Source of the DNA: Liolophura sinensis | Lineage: Eukaryota; Mollusca; Polyplacophora; Chitonida; Chitonidae | Assembly: GCF_032854445.1 (NCBI RefSeq) | Contig: NW_027018197.1 | Location: 1-59,290 of the forward strand | Direction of reading: 5' to 3' | DNA: 59,290 bases | Part shown: positions 10,474-23,670 of the stretch, one piece after another | How positions within the stretch are numbered: position 1 is the stretch's first letter | Layout: every line of letters begins with the position of its first letter | Program-made: the position numbers and the translations under genes | The notes under the pieces: generated by a model | Seen by the model: the letters and a program-made list of their open reading frames with translations, nothing else | Database searches by the model: none | What the model was told of the DNA's origin: nothing

Positions 10474-12669
10474 AGGCACGTGATGTTGTCATCAATGATC
10501 ATTCAATTGTCGCTACAGCCAAAAGTATTGGTCGGAGAGCAACGCGGTTTGCACCATTCGATTTCTCGTCAAAAAATACGTCGGATTAGCCTCTTACCAG
10601 CAGCACTGGAACAGTTTTTACATTTTTGCATTTTTGCCTGGTCTTTTTGTTCATTGAAATCGGCTACACTGTACTATGTACCATCGCGACTAATCATTAC
10701 TATATTCAACTTTTGACTATAAGTTATGTGGCCTTTGGTAGCACAGAAGACGTCAAATCTTTGGGCTAAGCCCATTTAACTCATCCAGCAATTGTCTTAC
10801 TTCTAAGTCCAAGACAATCTCAATGTCTTTATCTACGTGTAGAAAAACCACATTATTTGTACATAAAAAACACAAAGTACTAGATACAGTCTGCTGTAAA
10901 AAGTACAATTAAACATTGACCCACATCAATAAGGTGCCAAAAGATGCGGAATTGGGCTAGGCATCGGCAGCTGTTTAAAAAATTGCAAATTTGCCTGGTT
11001 TCCATGGAGTAAGAGCCGTTTCTAGGCACGTGATGTTGTTATCAATGATCATTCAATTGTCGCTACAGCCAAAAGTATTGGTCGGAGAGCAACGCGGTTT
11101 GCACCATTCGATTTCTCGTCAAAAAATACTTCGGATTAGCCTCTTACCAGCAGCACTGGAACAGTTTTTCCACTTTTGCATTTTTGCCTGGTCTTTTTGT
11201 TAATTGAAATCGGCTACACTGTACTATGTACCATCGCGACTAATCATTACTATATTCAACTTTTGACTATAAGATATGTGCCCTTTGGTAGCCCAGAAGA
11301 CGTCAAATCTTTGGGCTAAGCCCATTTAACTCACCCAGCAATTGTCTTACTTCTAAGTCCAAGACAATCTCAATGTCTTTATCTACGTGTAGAAAAACCA
11401 CACCATTTGTACATAAAAACACAAAGTACTAGATACAGTCTGCTGTAAAAAGTACAATTGAACACTGACCCACATCAATAAGGTGCCAATAGATGCGGAA
11501 TTGAGCCAGGCATCGGCAGCTGTTTAAAAAATTGCAAATTTCCCTGGTTTCCATAGAGTATAAGCCGTTGCTAGGCACGTGATTTAGTCATCAATGATCA
11601 TTCAATTGTCGCTACAGCCAAAAGTATTGGTCGGAGAGCAACGCGGATTGCACCATTCGATTTCTCGTCACAAAATACGTCGGATTAGCCTCTTACCAGC
11701 AGCACTGGAACAGTTTTTCCACTTTTGCATTTTTGCCTGGTCTTTTTGTTAATTGAAATCGGCTACACTGTACTATGTACCATCGCGACTAATCATTACT
11801 ATATTCAACTTTTGACTATAAGTTATGTGCCCTTTGGTAGCCCAGAAGACGTCAAATCTTTGGGCTAAGCTTTAACTCATCCAGCAATTGTCTTACTTCT
11901 AAGTCCAAGACAATCTCAATGTCTTTATCTACGTGTAGAAAAAACCACATTATTTGTACATAAAAAACACAAAGTACTAGATACAGTCTGCTGTAAAAAG
12001 TACAATTAAACATTGACCCACATCAATAAGGTGCCAAAAGATGCGGAATTGGGCCAGGCATCGGCAGCTGTTTAAAAAATTGCAAATTTCCCTGGTTTCC
12101 ATGGAGTAAGAGCCGTTTCTAGGCACGTGATGTTGTCATCAATGATCATTCAATTGTCGCTACAGCCAAAAGTATTGGTCGGAGAGCAACGCGGTTTGCA
12201 CCATTCGATTTCTCGTCAAAAAATACGTCGGATTAGCCCCTTACCAGCAGCACTGGAACAGTTTTTACATTTTTGCATTTTTGCCTGGTGTTTTTGTTAA
12301 TTGAAATCGGCTACACTGTACTATGTACCATCGCGACTGGTCATTACTATATTCAGCTTTTGACTATAAGTTATGTGCCCTTTGGTAGCCCAGAAGACGT
12401 CAAATCTTTGGGCTAAGCCCATTTAACTCATCCAGCAATTGTCTTACTTCTAAGTCCAAGACAATCTCAATGTCTTTATCTACGTGTAGAAAAACCACAT
12501 TATTTGTACATAAAAAACACAAAGTACTAGATACAGTCTGCTGTAAAAAGTACAATTAAACATTGACCCACATCAATAAGGTGCCAAAAGATGCGGAATT
12601 GGGCCAGGCATCGGCAGCTGTTTAAAAAATTGCAAATTTCCTGGTTTCCATGGAGTAAGAGCCGTTTCT
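8275..12669. repeat. Monomers 16-23, including a complete delta-gamma-beta-alpha cassette
   Basis: Starts are 8275, 8824, 9374, 9924, 10474, 11024, 11573 and 12121. Units 8275-10473 form a clean delta-gamma-beta-alpha cassette of four monomers (2,199 bp). Units 10474, 11573 and 12121 carry CCACATTATTTG together with AATTAAACATTG, a linked pair absent from the cassette. Unit 11573 has a three-base deletion at about 11870, where AAGCCCATTTAAC is shortened to AAGCTTTAAC. Confidence 0.9.
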
Positions 12670-14871
12670 AGGCACGTGATGTTGTCATCAATGATCATTC
12701 AATTGTCGCTACAGCCAAATGTATTGGTCGGAGAGCAACGCGGTTTGCACCATTCGATTTTCTCGTCAAAAAATACGTCGGATTAGCCCCTTACCAGCAG
12801 CACTGGAACAGTTTTTACATTTTTTGCATTTTTGCCTGGTGTTTTTGTTAATTGAAATCGGCTACACCGTACTATGTACCATCGCGACTGGTCATTACTA
12901 TATTCAACTTTTGACTATAAGTTATGTGCCCTTTGGTAGCCCAGAAGACGTCAAATCTTTGGGCTAAGCCCATTTAACTCATCCAGCAATTGTCCTTACT
13001 TCTAAGTCCAAGACAATCTCAATGTCTTTATCTACGTGTAGAAAAACCACACCATTTGTACATAAAAAACACAAAGTACTAGATACAGTCTGCTGTAAAA
13101 AGTACAATTGAACACTGACCCACATCAATAAGGTGCCAAAAGATGCGGAATTGGGCCAGGCATCGGCAGCTGTTTAAAAAATTGCAAATTTCCCTGGTTT
13201 CCATGGAGTAAGAGCCGTTTCTAGGCACGTGATGTTGTCATCAATGATCATTCAATTGTCGCTACAGCCAAAAGTATTGGTGGGAGAGCAACGCGGTTTG
13301 CACCATTCGATTTCTCGTCACAAAAATACGTCGGATTAGCCTCTTACCAGCAGCACAGGAACAGTTTTTCCACTTTTGCATTTTTGCCTGGTCTTTTTGT
13401 TAATTGAAATCGGCTACACTGTACTATGTACCATTGCGACTGGTCATTACTATTTTCAACTTTTGACTATAAGTGATGTGCCCTTCGATAGCCCAGAAGA
13501 CGTCAAATCTTTGGGCTAAGCCCATTTAACTCATCCAGCAATTGTCTTACTTCTAAGTCCAAGACAATCTCAATGTCTTTATCTACGTGTAGAAAAACCA
13601 CACCATTTGTACATAAAAACACAAAGTACTAGATACAGTCTGCTGTAAAAAGTACAATTGAACACTGACCCCACATCAATAAGGTGCCAATAGATTCGGA
13701 ATTGGGCCAGGCATCGGCAGCTGTTTAAAAAATTGCAAATTTCCCTGGTTTCCATAGAGTATAAGCCGTTGCTAGGCACGTGATTTAGTCATCAATGATC
13801 ATTCAATTGTCGCTACAGCCAAAAGGATTGGTGGGAGAGCAACGCGGTTTGCACCATTCGATTTCTCGTCAAAAATACGTCGGATTAGCCTCTTACCAGC
13901 AGCACTGGAACAGTTTTTTCCACTTTTGCATTTTTGCCTGGTCTTTTTGTTAATTTAAATCGGCTACACTGTACAATGTACCATCGCGACTGGTCATTAC
14001 TATATTCAACTTTTGACTATAAGTTATGTGCCTTCGGTAGCCCAGAAGACGTCAAATCTTTGGGCTAAGCCCATTTAACTCATCCAGCAATTGTCTTACT
14101 TCTAAGTCCAAGACAATCTCAATGTCTTTATCTACGTGTAGAAAAACCACACCATTTGTACATAAAAAACACAAAGTACTAGATACAGTCTGCTGTAAAA
14201 AGTACAATTGAACACTGACCCACATCAATAAGGTGCCAAAGATGCGGAATTGGGCCAGGCATCGGCAGCCGTTTAAAAAAATTGCAAATTTCCCTGATTT
14301 CCATAGAGTATAAGCCGTTGCTAGGCACGTGATGTTGTCATCAATGATCATTCAATTGTCGCTACAGCCAAAAGTATTGGTCGGAGAGCAACGCGGTTTG
14401 CACCATTCGATTTCTCGTCAAAAAATACGTCGGATTAGCCCCTTACCAGCAGCACTGGAACAGTTTTTACATTTTTGCATTTTTGCCTGGTGTTTTTGTT
14501 AATTGAAATCGGCTACACCGTACTATGTACCATCGCGACTGGTCATTACTATATTCAACTTTTAACTATAAGTTATGTGCCCTTTGGTAGCCAGAAGACG
14601 TCAAATCTTTGGGCTAAGCCCATTTAAACTCATCCAGCAATTGTCTTACTTCTAAGTCCAAGACAATCTCAATGTCTTTATCTACGTGTAGAAAAACCAC
14701 ACCATTTGTACATAAAAAACACAAAGTACTAGATACAGTCTGCTGTAAAAAGTACAATTGAACACTGACCCACATCAATAAGGTGCCAATAGATGCGGAA
14801 TTGGGCCAGGCATCGGCAGCTGTTTAAAAATTGCAAATTTCCCTGGTTTCCATAGAGTATAAGCCGTTGCT
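12670..14871. repeat. Monomers 24-27, internal zone with excess single-base indels
   Basis: Starts are 12670, 13223, 13774 and 14323. The subtypes are beta-like, alpha, gamma and beta-like. Several one-base indels appear, for example CGATTTTCTCG near 12758, CATTTTTTGC near 12819, TGTCCTTAC near 12992, CACAAAAATACG near 13319, GACCCCACATC near 13669, GTGCCTTCGG near 14028 and GGTAGCCAG near 14588. The units to the left and right are much cleaner. Unit 13223 is followed directly by gamma with no delta between them. Confidence 0.88.
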
Positions 14872-17070
14872 AGGCACGTGATTTAGTCATCAATGATCAT
14901 TCAATTGTCGCTACAGCCAAAAGTATTGGTCGGAGAGCAACGCGGATTGCACCATTCGATTTCTCGTCACAAAATACGTCGATCAGCCTCTTACCAGCAG
15001 CACTGGAACAGTTTTTCCACTTTTGCATTTTTGCCTGGTCTTTTTGTTAATTGAAATCGGCTACACTGTACTATGTACCATCGCGACTAATCATTACTAT
15101 ATTCAGCTTTTGACTATAAGTTATGTGCCCTTTGGTAGCCCAGAAGACGTCAAATCTTTGGGCTAAGCCCATTTAACTCACCCAGCAATTGTCTTACTTC
15201 TAAGTCCAAGACAATCTCAATGTCTTTATCTACGTGTAGAAAAACCACACCATTTGTACATAAAAACACAAGGTACTAGATACAGTCTGCTGTAAAAAGT
15301 ACAATTGAACACTGACCCACATCAATAAGGTGCCAATAGATGCGGAATTGGGCCAGGCATCGGCAGCTGTTTAAAAAATTGCAAATTTCCCTGGTTTCCA
15401 TAGAGTATAAGCCGTTGCTAGGCACGTGATTTAGTCATCAATGATCATTCAATTGTCGCTACAGCCAAAAGGATTGGTGGGAGAGCAACGCGGTTTGCAC
15501 CATTCGATTTCTCGTCAAAAAATACGTCGGATTAGCCTCTTACCAGCAGCACTGGAACAGTTTTTCCACTTTTGCATTTTTGCCTGGTCTTTTTGTTAAT
15601 TTAAATCGGCTACACTGTACAATGTACCATCGCGACTGGTCATTACTATATTCAACTTTTGACTATAAGTTATGTGCCCTTCGGTAGCCCAGAAGACGTC
15701 AAATCTTTGGGCTAAGCCCATTTAACTCATCCAGCAATTGTCTTACTTCTAAGTCCAAGACAATCTCAATGTCTTTATCTACGTGTAGAAAAACCACACC
15801 ATTTGTACATAAAAAACACAAAGTACTAGATACAGTCTGCTGTAAAAAGTACAATTGAACACTGACCCACATCAATAAGGTGCCAAAAGATGCGGAATTG
15901 GGCCAGGCATCGGCAGCTGTTTAAAAAATTGCAAATTTCCCTGATTTCCATAGAGTATAAGCCGTTGCTAGGCACGTGATGTTGTCATCAATGATCATTC
16001 AATTGTCGCTACAGCCAAAAGTATTGGTCGGAGAGCAACGCGGTTTGCACCATTCGATTTCTCGTCAAAAAATACGTCGGATTAGCCCCTTACCAGCAGC
16101 ACTGGAACAGTTTTTCCACTTTTGCATTTTTGCCTGGTGTTTTTGTTAATTGAAATCGGCTACACCGTACTATGTACCATCGCGACTGGTCATTACTATA
16201 TTCAACTTTTGACTATAAGTTATGTGCCCTTTGGTAGCCCAGAAGACGTCAAATCTTTGGGCTAAGCCCATTTAACTCATCCAGCAATTGTCTTACTTCT
16301 AAGTCCAAGACAATCTCAATGTCTTTATCTACGTGTAGAAAAACCACACCATTTGTACATAAAAAACACAAAGTACTAGATACAGTCTGCTGTAAAAAGT
16401 ACAATTGAACACTGACCCACATCAATAAGGTGCCAAAAGATGCGGAATTGGGCCAGGCATCGGCAGCTGTTTAAAAAATTGCAAATTTCCCTGGTTTCCA
16501 TGGAGTAAGAGCCGTTTCTAGGCACGTGATGTTGTAATCAATGATCATTCAATTGTCGCTACAGCCAAAAGTATTGGTGGGAGAGCAACGCGGTTTGCAC
16601 CATTCGATTTCTCGTCACAAAATACGTCGGATTAGCCTCTTACCAGCAGCACAGGAACAGTTTTTCCACTTTTGCATTTTTGCCTGGTCTTTTTGTTAAT
16701 TGAAATCGGCTACACTGTACTATGTACCATTGCGACTGGTCATTACTATATTCAACTTTTGACTATAAGTGATGTGCCCTTCGATAGCCCAGAAGACGTC
16801 AAATCTTTGGGCTAAGCCCATTTAACTCATCCAGCAATTGTCTTACTTCTAAGTCCAAGACAATCTCAATGTCTTTATCTACGTGTAGAAAAACCACACC
16901 ATTTGTACATAAAAAACACAAAGTACTAGATACAGTCTGCTGTAAAAAGTACAATTGAACACTCACCCAAATCAATAAGGTGCCAATAGATGCGGAATTG
17001 GGCCAGGCATCGGCAGCTGTTTAAAAAATTGCAAATTTCCCTGGTTTCCCATAGAGTATAAGCCGTTGCT
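14872..17070. repeat. Delta-gamma-beta-alpha cassette 4 (complete)
   Basis: Monomers 14872, 15420, 15970 and 16520 repeat the order of cassette 3. The gamma has AAAAGGATTGG, as at 13774. The beta has GAGCAACGCGG rather than GAGGAACGCGG. The alpha has AAGTGATGTG and TTCGATAGCCC. Confidence 0.86.
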
Positions 17071-18171
17071 AGGCACGTGATTTAGTCATCAATGATCATT
17101 CAATTGTCGCTACAGCCAAAAGTATTGGTCGGAGAGCAACGCGGATTGCACCGTTCGATTTCTCGTCACAAAATACGTCGGATTACCCTCTTACCAGCAG
17201 CACTGGAACAGATTATCCACTTTTGCATTTTTGCCTGGTCTTTTTGTTAATTGAAATCGGCTACACTGTACTATGTACCATCGCGACTAATCATTAGTAT
17301 ATTCAACTTTTGACTATAAGTTATGTGCCCTTTGGTAGCCCAGAAGACGTCAAATCTTTGGGCTAAGCCCATTTAACTCATCCAGCAATTGTCTTACTTC
17401 TAAGTCCAAGACAATCTCAATGTCTTTATCTACGTGTAGAAAAACCACATTATTTGTACATAAAAAACACAAAGTACTAGATACAGTCTGCTGTAAAAAG
17501 TACAATTGAACACTGACCCACATCAATAAGGTGCCAAAAGATGCGGAATTGGGCCAGGCATCGGCAGCTGTTTAAAAAATTGCAAATTTGCCTGGTTTCC
17601 ATGGAGTAAGAGCCGTTTGTAGGCACGTGATGTTGTCATCAATGATCATTCAATTGTCGCTACAGCCAAAAGTATTGGTGGGAGAGCAACGCGGTTTGCA
17701 CCATTCGATTTCTCGTCACAAAATACGTCGGATTAGCCTCTTACCAGCAACACTGGAACAGTTTTTCCACTTTTGCATTTTTGCCTGGTCTTTTTGTTAA
17801 TTGAAATCGGCTACACTGTACTATGTACCATCGCGACTGGTCATTACTATATTCAACTTATGACTATAAGTTATGTGCCCTTCGGTAGCCCAGAAGACGT
17901 CAAATCTTTGGGCTAAGCCCATTTAACACATCCAGCAATTGTCTTACTTCTAAGTCCAAGACAATCTCAATGTCTTTATCTACGTGTAGAAAAACCACAC
18001 CATTTGTGCATAAAAAACACAAAGTACTAGATACAGTCTGCTGTAAAAAGTACAATTGAACACTGACCCACATCAATAAGGTGCCAATAGATGCGGAATT
18101 GGGCCAGGCATCGGCAGCTGTTTAAAAAAATTGCAAATTTCCCTGGTTTCCATAGAGTATAAGCCGTTTCT
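16520..18171. repeat. Triplicated three-monomer cassette, copy 1
   Basis: Starts are 16520, 17071 and 17621. The set is defined by AAGTGATGTG, TTCGATAGCCC and ACACTCACCC in monomer 1; GCACCGTTCG, GGATTACCCTC and ATCATTAGTATATTC in monomer 2; and CGTTTGTAGGCAC, TTATGACTATAAG and TTAACACATCC in monomer 3. The next unit, 18172, has AATACTTCGG, GGTTATTTTG and GGATACACTG and also recurs at 27523. Confidence 0.9.
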
Positions 18172-20371
18172 AGGCACGTGATTTAGTCATCAATGATCAT
18201 TCAATTGTCGCTACAGCCAAAAGTATTGGTCGGAGAGCAACGCGGATTGCACCATTCGATTTCTCGTCACAAAATACTTCGGATTAGCCTCTTACCAGCA
18301 GCACTGGAACAGTTTTTTCCACTTTTGCATTTTTGCCTGGTTATTTTGTTAATTGAAATCGGATACACTGTACTATGTACCATCGCGACTAATCATTAGT
18401 ATATTCAACTTTTGACTATAAGTTATGTGCCCTTTGGTAGCCCAGAAGACGTCAAATCTTTGGGCTAAGCCCATTTAACTCACCCAGCAATTGTCTTACT
18501 TTTATGTCCAAGACAATCTCAATGTCTTTATCTACGTGTAGAAAAACCACACCATTTGTACATAAAAACACAAAGTACTAGATACAGTCTGCTGTAAAAA
18601 GTACAATTGAACACTGACCCACATCAATAAGGTGCCAAAAGATGCGGAATTGGGCCAGGCATCGGCAGCTGTTTAAAAAATTGCAAATTTCCCTGGTTTC
18701 CATAGAGTATAAGCCGTTGCTAGGCACGTGATTTAGTCATCAATGATCATTCAATTGTCACTACAGCCAAAAGTATTGGTCGGAGAGCAACGCGGATTGC
18801 ACCATTCGATTTCTCGTCACAAAATACGTCGGATTAGCCTCTTACCAGCAGCACTGGAACAGTTTTTCCACTTTTGCATTTTTGCCTGGTCTTTTTGTTA
18901 ATTGAAATCGGCTACACTGTACTATGTACCATCGCGACTGGTCATTACTATATTCAGCTTTTGACTATAAGTTATGTGCCCTTTGGTAGCCCAGAAGACG
19001 TCAAATCTTTGGGCTAAGCCCATTTAACTCATCCAGCAATTGTCTTACTTCTAAGTCCAAGACAATCTCAATGTCTTTATCTACGTGTAGAAAAACCACA
19101 TTATTTGTACATAAAAAACACAAAGTACTAGATACAGTCTGCTGTAAAAAGTACAATTAAACATTGACCCACATCAATAAGGTGCCAAAAGATGCGGAAT
19201 TGGGCCAGGCATCGGCAGCTGTTTAAAAAATTGCAAATTTCCCTGGTTTCCATGGAGTAAGAGCCGTTTCTAGGCACATGATGTTGTCATCAATGATCAT
19301 TCAATTGTCGCTACAGCCAAAAGTATTGGTCGGAGAGCAACGCGGTTTGCACCATTCGATTTCTCGTCAAAAAATACGTCGGATTAGCCCCTTACCAGCA
19401 GCACTGGAACAGTTTTTACATTTTTGCATTTTTGCCTGGTGTTTTTGTTAATTGAAATCGGCTACACTGTACTATGTACCATCGCGACTGGTCATTACTA
19501 TATTCAGCTTTTGACTATAAGTTATGTGCCCTTTGGTAGCCCAGAAGACGTCAAATCTTTGGGCTAAGCCCATTTAACTCATCCAGCAATTGTCTTACTT
19601 CTAAGTCCAAGACAATCTCAATGTCTTTATCTACGTGTAGAAAAACCACATTATTTGTACATAAAAAACACAAAGTACTAGATACAGTCTGCTGTAAAAA
19701 GTACAATTAAACATTGACCCACATCAATAAGGTGCCAAAAGATGCGGAATTGGGCCAGGCATCGGCAGCTGTTTAAAAAATTGCAAATTTCCCTGGTTTC
19801 CATGGAGTAAGAGCCGTTTCTAGGCACGTGATGTTGTCATCAATGATCATTCAATTGTCGCTACAGCCAAAAGTATTGGTCGGAGAGCAACGCGGTTTGC
19901 ACCATTCGATTTCTCGTCAAAAAATACGTCGGATTAGCCCCTTACCAGCAGCACTGGAACAGTTTTTACATTTTTGCATTTTTGCCTGGTCTTTTTGTTA
20001 ATTGAAATCGGCTACACCGTACTATGTACCATCGCGACTGGTCATTACTATATTCAACTTTTGACTATAAGTTATGTGCCCTTTGGTAGCCCAGAAGACG
20101 TCAAATCTTTGGGCTAAGCCCATTTAACTCATCCAGCAATTGTCTTACTTCTAAGTCCAAGACAATCTCAATGTCTTTATCTACGTGTAGAAAAACCACA
20201 CCATTTGTACATAAAAAACACAAAGTACTAGATACAGTCTGCTGTAAAAAGTACAATTGAACACTGACCCACATCAATAAGGTGCCAAAAGATGCGGAAT
20301 TGGGCCAGGCATCGGCAGCTGTTTAAAAAATTGCAAATTTCCCTGGTTTCCATGGAGTAAGAGCCGTTTCT

Positions 20372-22021
20372 AGGCACGTGATGTTGTCATCAATGATCAT
20401 TCAATTGTCGCTACAGCCAAAAGTATTGGTGGGAGAGCAACGCGGTTTGCACCATTCGATTTCTCGTCACAAAATACGTCGGATTAGCCTCTTACCAGCA
20501 GCACAGGAACAGTTTTTCCACTTTTGCATTTTTGCCTGGTCTTTTTGTTAATTGAAATCGGCTACACTGTACTATGTACCATTGCGACTGGTCATTACTA
20601 TATTCAACTTTTGACTATAAGTGATGTGCCCTTCGATAGCCCAGAAGACGTCAAATCTTTGGGCTAAGCCCATTTAACTCATCCAGCAATTGTCTTACTT
20701 CTAAGTCCAAGACAATCTCAATGTCTTTATCTACGTGTAGAAAAACCACACCATTTGTACATAAAAAACACAAAGTACTAGATACAGTCTGCTGTAAAAA
20801 GTACAATTGAACACTCACCCACATCAATAAGGTGCCAATAGATGCGGAATTGGGCCAGGCATCGGCAGCTGTTTAAAAAATTGCAAATTTCAATGGTTTC
20901 CATAGAGTATAAGCCGTTGCTAGGCACGTGATTTAGTCATCAATGATCATTCAATTGTCGCTACAGCCAAAAGTATTGGTCGGAGAGCAACGCGGATTGC
21001 ACCGTTCGATTTCTCGTCACAAAATACGTCGGATTACCCTCTTACCAGCAGCACTGGAACAGTTTTTCCACTTTTGCATTTTTGCCTGGTCTTTTTGTTA
21101 ATTGAAATCGGCTACACTGTACTATGTACCATCGCGACTAATCATTAGTATATTCAAATTTTGACTATAAGTTATGTGCCCTTTGGTAGCCCAGAAGACG
21201 TCAAATCTTTGGGCTAAGCCCATTTAACTCATCCAGCAATTGTCTTACTTCTAAGTCCAAGACAATCTCAATGTCTTTATCTACGTGTAGAAAAACCACA
21301 TTATTTGTACATAAAAAACACAAAGTACTAGATACAGTCTGCTGTAAAAAGTACAATTGAACACTGACCCACATCAATAAGGTGCCAAAAGATGCGGAAT
21401 TGGGCCAGGCATCGGCAGCTGTTTAAAAAATTGCAAATTTCCCTGGTTTCCATGGAGTAAGAGCCGTTTGTAGGCACGTGATGTTGTCATCAATGATCAT
21501 TCAATTGTCGCTACAGCCAAAAGTATTGGTGGGAGAGCAACGCGGTTTGCACCATTCGATTTCTCGTCACAAAATACGTCGGATTAGCCTCTTACCAGCA
21601 GCACTGGAACAGTTTTTCCACTTTTGCATTTTTGCCTGGTCTTTTTGTTAATTGAAATCGGCTACACTGTACTATGTACCATCGCGACTGGTCATTACTA
21701 TATTCAACTTATGACTATAAGTTATGTGCCCTTCGGTAGCCCAGAAGACGTCAAATCTTTGGGCTAAGCCCATTTAACACATCCAGCAATTGTCTTACTT
21801 CTAAGTCCAAGACAATCTCAATGTCTTTATCTACGTGTAGAAAAACCACACCATTTGTACATAAAAAACACAAAGTACTAGATACAGTCTGCTGTAAAAA
21901 GTACAATTGAACACTGACCCACATCAATAAGGTGCCAATAGATGCGGAATTGGGCCAGGCATCGGCAGCTGTTTAAAAAATTGCAAATTTCCCTGGTTTC
22001 CATGGAGTAAGAGCCGTTTCT
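20372..22021. repeat. Triplicated three-monomer cassette, copy 2
   Basis: Starts are 20372, 20922 and 21472, which is 3,851-3,852 bp after copy 1. The same private variants appear. It shares AATTTCAATGGTTTCC near 20886 with copy 3 only, so copies 2 and 3 are the closest pair. The following unit differs from those after copies 1 and 3. Confidence 0.9.
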
Positions 22022-22243
22022 AGGCACGTGATGTTGTCATCAATGATCATTCAATTGTCGCTACAGCCAAAAGTATTGGTCGGAGAGCAACGCGGTTTGC
22101 ACCATTCGATTTCTCGTCAAAAAATACGTCGGATTAGCCCCTTACCAGCAGCACTGGAACAGTTTTTCCACTTTTGCATTTTTGCCTGGTCTTTTTGTTA
22201 ATTGAAATCGGCTACACTGTACTATGTACCATCGCGACTGGTC

Positions 22244-22292
22244 ATTTCTCTATTTAATATTTAACTAAAAGTTATGTGCCCTTTGGTACCCC
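22244..22292. repeat. Diverged central block of the monomer (first of 21 copies)
   Basis: The usual TTACTATATTCAACTTTTG is replaced by TTTCTCTATTTAATATTT of the same register, with ACTAAAAG for ACTATAAG and usually GGTACCCC for GGTAGCCC. That is about seven substitutions in some 50 bp, while neighbouring parts of the monomer differ little. I count the block in 21 monomers, starting at 22022, 31921, 34669, 35769, 36868, 39616, 41266, 42917, 44017, 44566, 46767, 47867, 48967, 51168, 52268, 53367, 54468, 55018, 56124, 57226 and 58323. None of the first 40 monomers has it. Confidence 0.9.
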
Positions 22293-23670
22293 AGAAGACG
22301 TCAAATCTTTGGGCTAAGCCCATTTAACTCATCCAGCAATTGTCTTACTTCTAAGTCCAAGACAATCTCAATGTCTTTATCTACGTGTAGAAAAACCACA
22401 CCATTTGTACATAAAAAACACAAATTACTAGATACAGTCTGCTGTAAAAAGTACAATTGAACACTGACCCACATCAATAAGGTGCCAATAGATGCGGAAT
22501 TGGGCCAGGCATCGGCAGCTGTTTAAAAAATTGCAAATTTCCCTAGTTTCCATAGAGTATAAGCCGTTGCTAGGCACGTGATTTAGTCATCAATGATCAT
22601 TCAATTGTCGCTACAGCCAAAAGTATTGGTCGGAGAGCAACGCGGATTGCACCGTTCGATTTCTCGTCAAAAAATACGTCGGATTAGCCCCTTACCAGCA
22701 GCACTGGAACAGTTTTTCCACTTTTGCATTTTTGCCTGGTCTTTTTGTTAATTGAAATCGGCTACACTGTACTATGTACCATCGCGACTGGTCATTACTA
22801 TATTCAACTTTTGACTAAAAGTTATGTGCCCTTCGGTAGCCCAGAAGACGTCAAATCTTTGGGCTAAGCCCATTTAACTCATCCAGCAATTGTCTTACTT
22901 CTAATTCCAAGACAATCTCAATGTCTTTATCTACGTGTAGAAAAACCACACCATTTGTACATAAAAACACAAAGTACTAGATACAGTCTGCTGTAAAAAG
23001 TACAATTGAACACTGACCCACATCAATAAGGTGCCAAAAGATGCGGAATTGGGCCAGGCATCGGCAGCTGTTTAAAAAAATTGCAAATTTCCCTGGTTTC
23101 CATGGAGTAAGAGCCGTTTCTAGGCACGTGATGTTGTCATCAATGATCATTCAATTGTCGCCACAGCCAAAAGTATTGGTCGGAGAGCAACGCAGTTTGC
23201 ACCGTTCGATTTCTCGTCACAAAATACGTCGGATTAGCCTCTGACCAGCAGCACTGGAACAGTTTTTCCACTTTTGCATTTTTGCCTGGTCTTTTTGTTA
23301 ATTGAAATCGGCTACACTGTACTATGTACCATCGCGACTAATCATTACTATATTCAACTTTTGACTATAAGTTATGTGCCCTTTGGTAGCCCAGAAGACG
23401 TCAAATCTTTGGGCTAAGCCCATTTAACTCACCCAGCAATTGTCTTACTTCTAAGTCCAAGACAATCTCAATGTCTTTATCTACGTGTAGAAAAACCACA
23501 CCATTTGTACATAAAAACACAAAGTACTAGATACAGTCTGCTGTAAAAAGTACAATTGAACACTGACCCACATCAATAAGGTGCCAATAGATGCGGAATT
23601 GGGCCAGGCATCGGCAGCTGTTTAAAAAATTGCAAATTTCCCTGGTTTCCATAGAGTATAAGCCGTTGCT

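Larger units (their letters stand above)
14872..22021. repeat. Monomers 28-40, delta-gamma-beta-alpha then cassette copies
   Basis: Starts are 14872, 15420, 15970, 16520, 17071, 17621, 18172, 18722, 19272, 19822, 20372, 20922 and 21472. Units 14872-17070 form a delta-gamma-beta-alpha cassette whose alpha carries AAGTGATGTGCCC and TTCGATAGCCC. Units 16520-18171 and 20372-22021 are two copies of the same three-monomer set, 3,851-3,852 bp apart. Units 18722 and 19272 carry TATTCAGCTT and the CACATTATTTG/AATTAAACATTG pair. Unit lengths are very regular (548 to 551). Confidence 0.9.
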
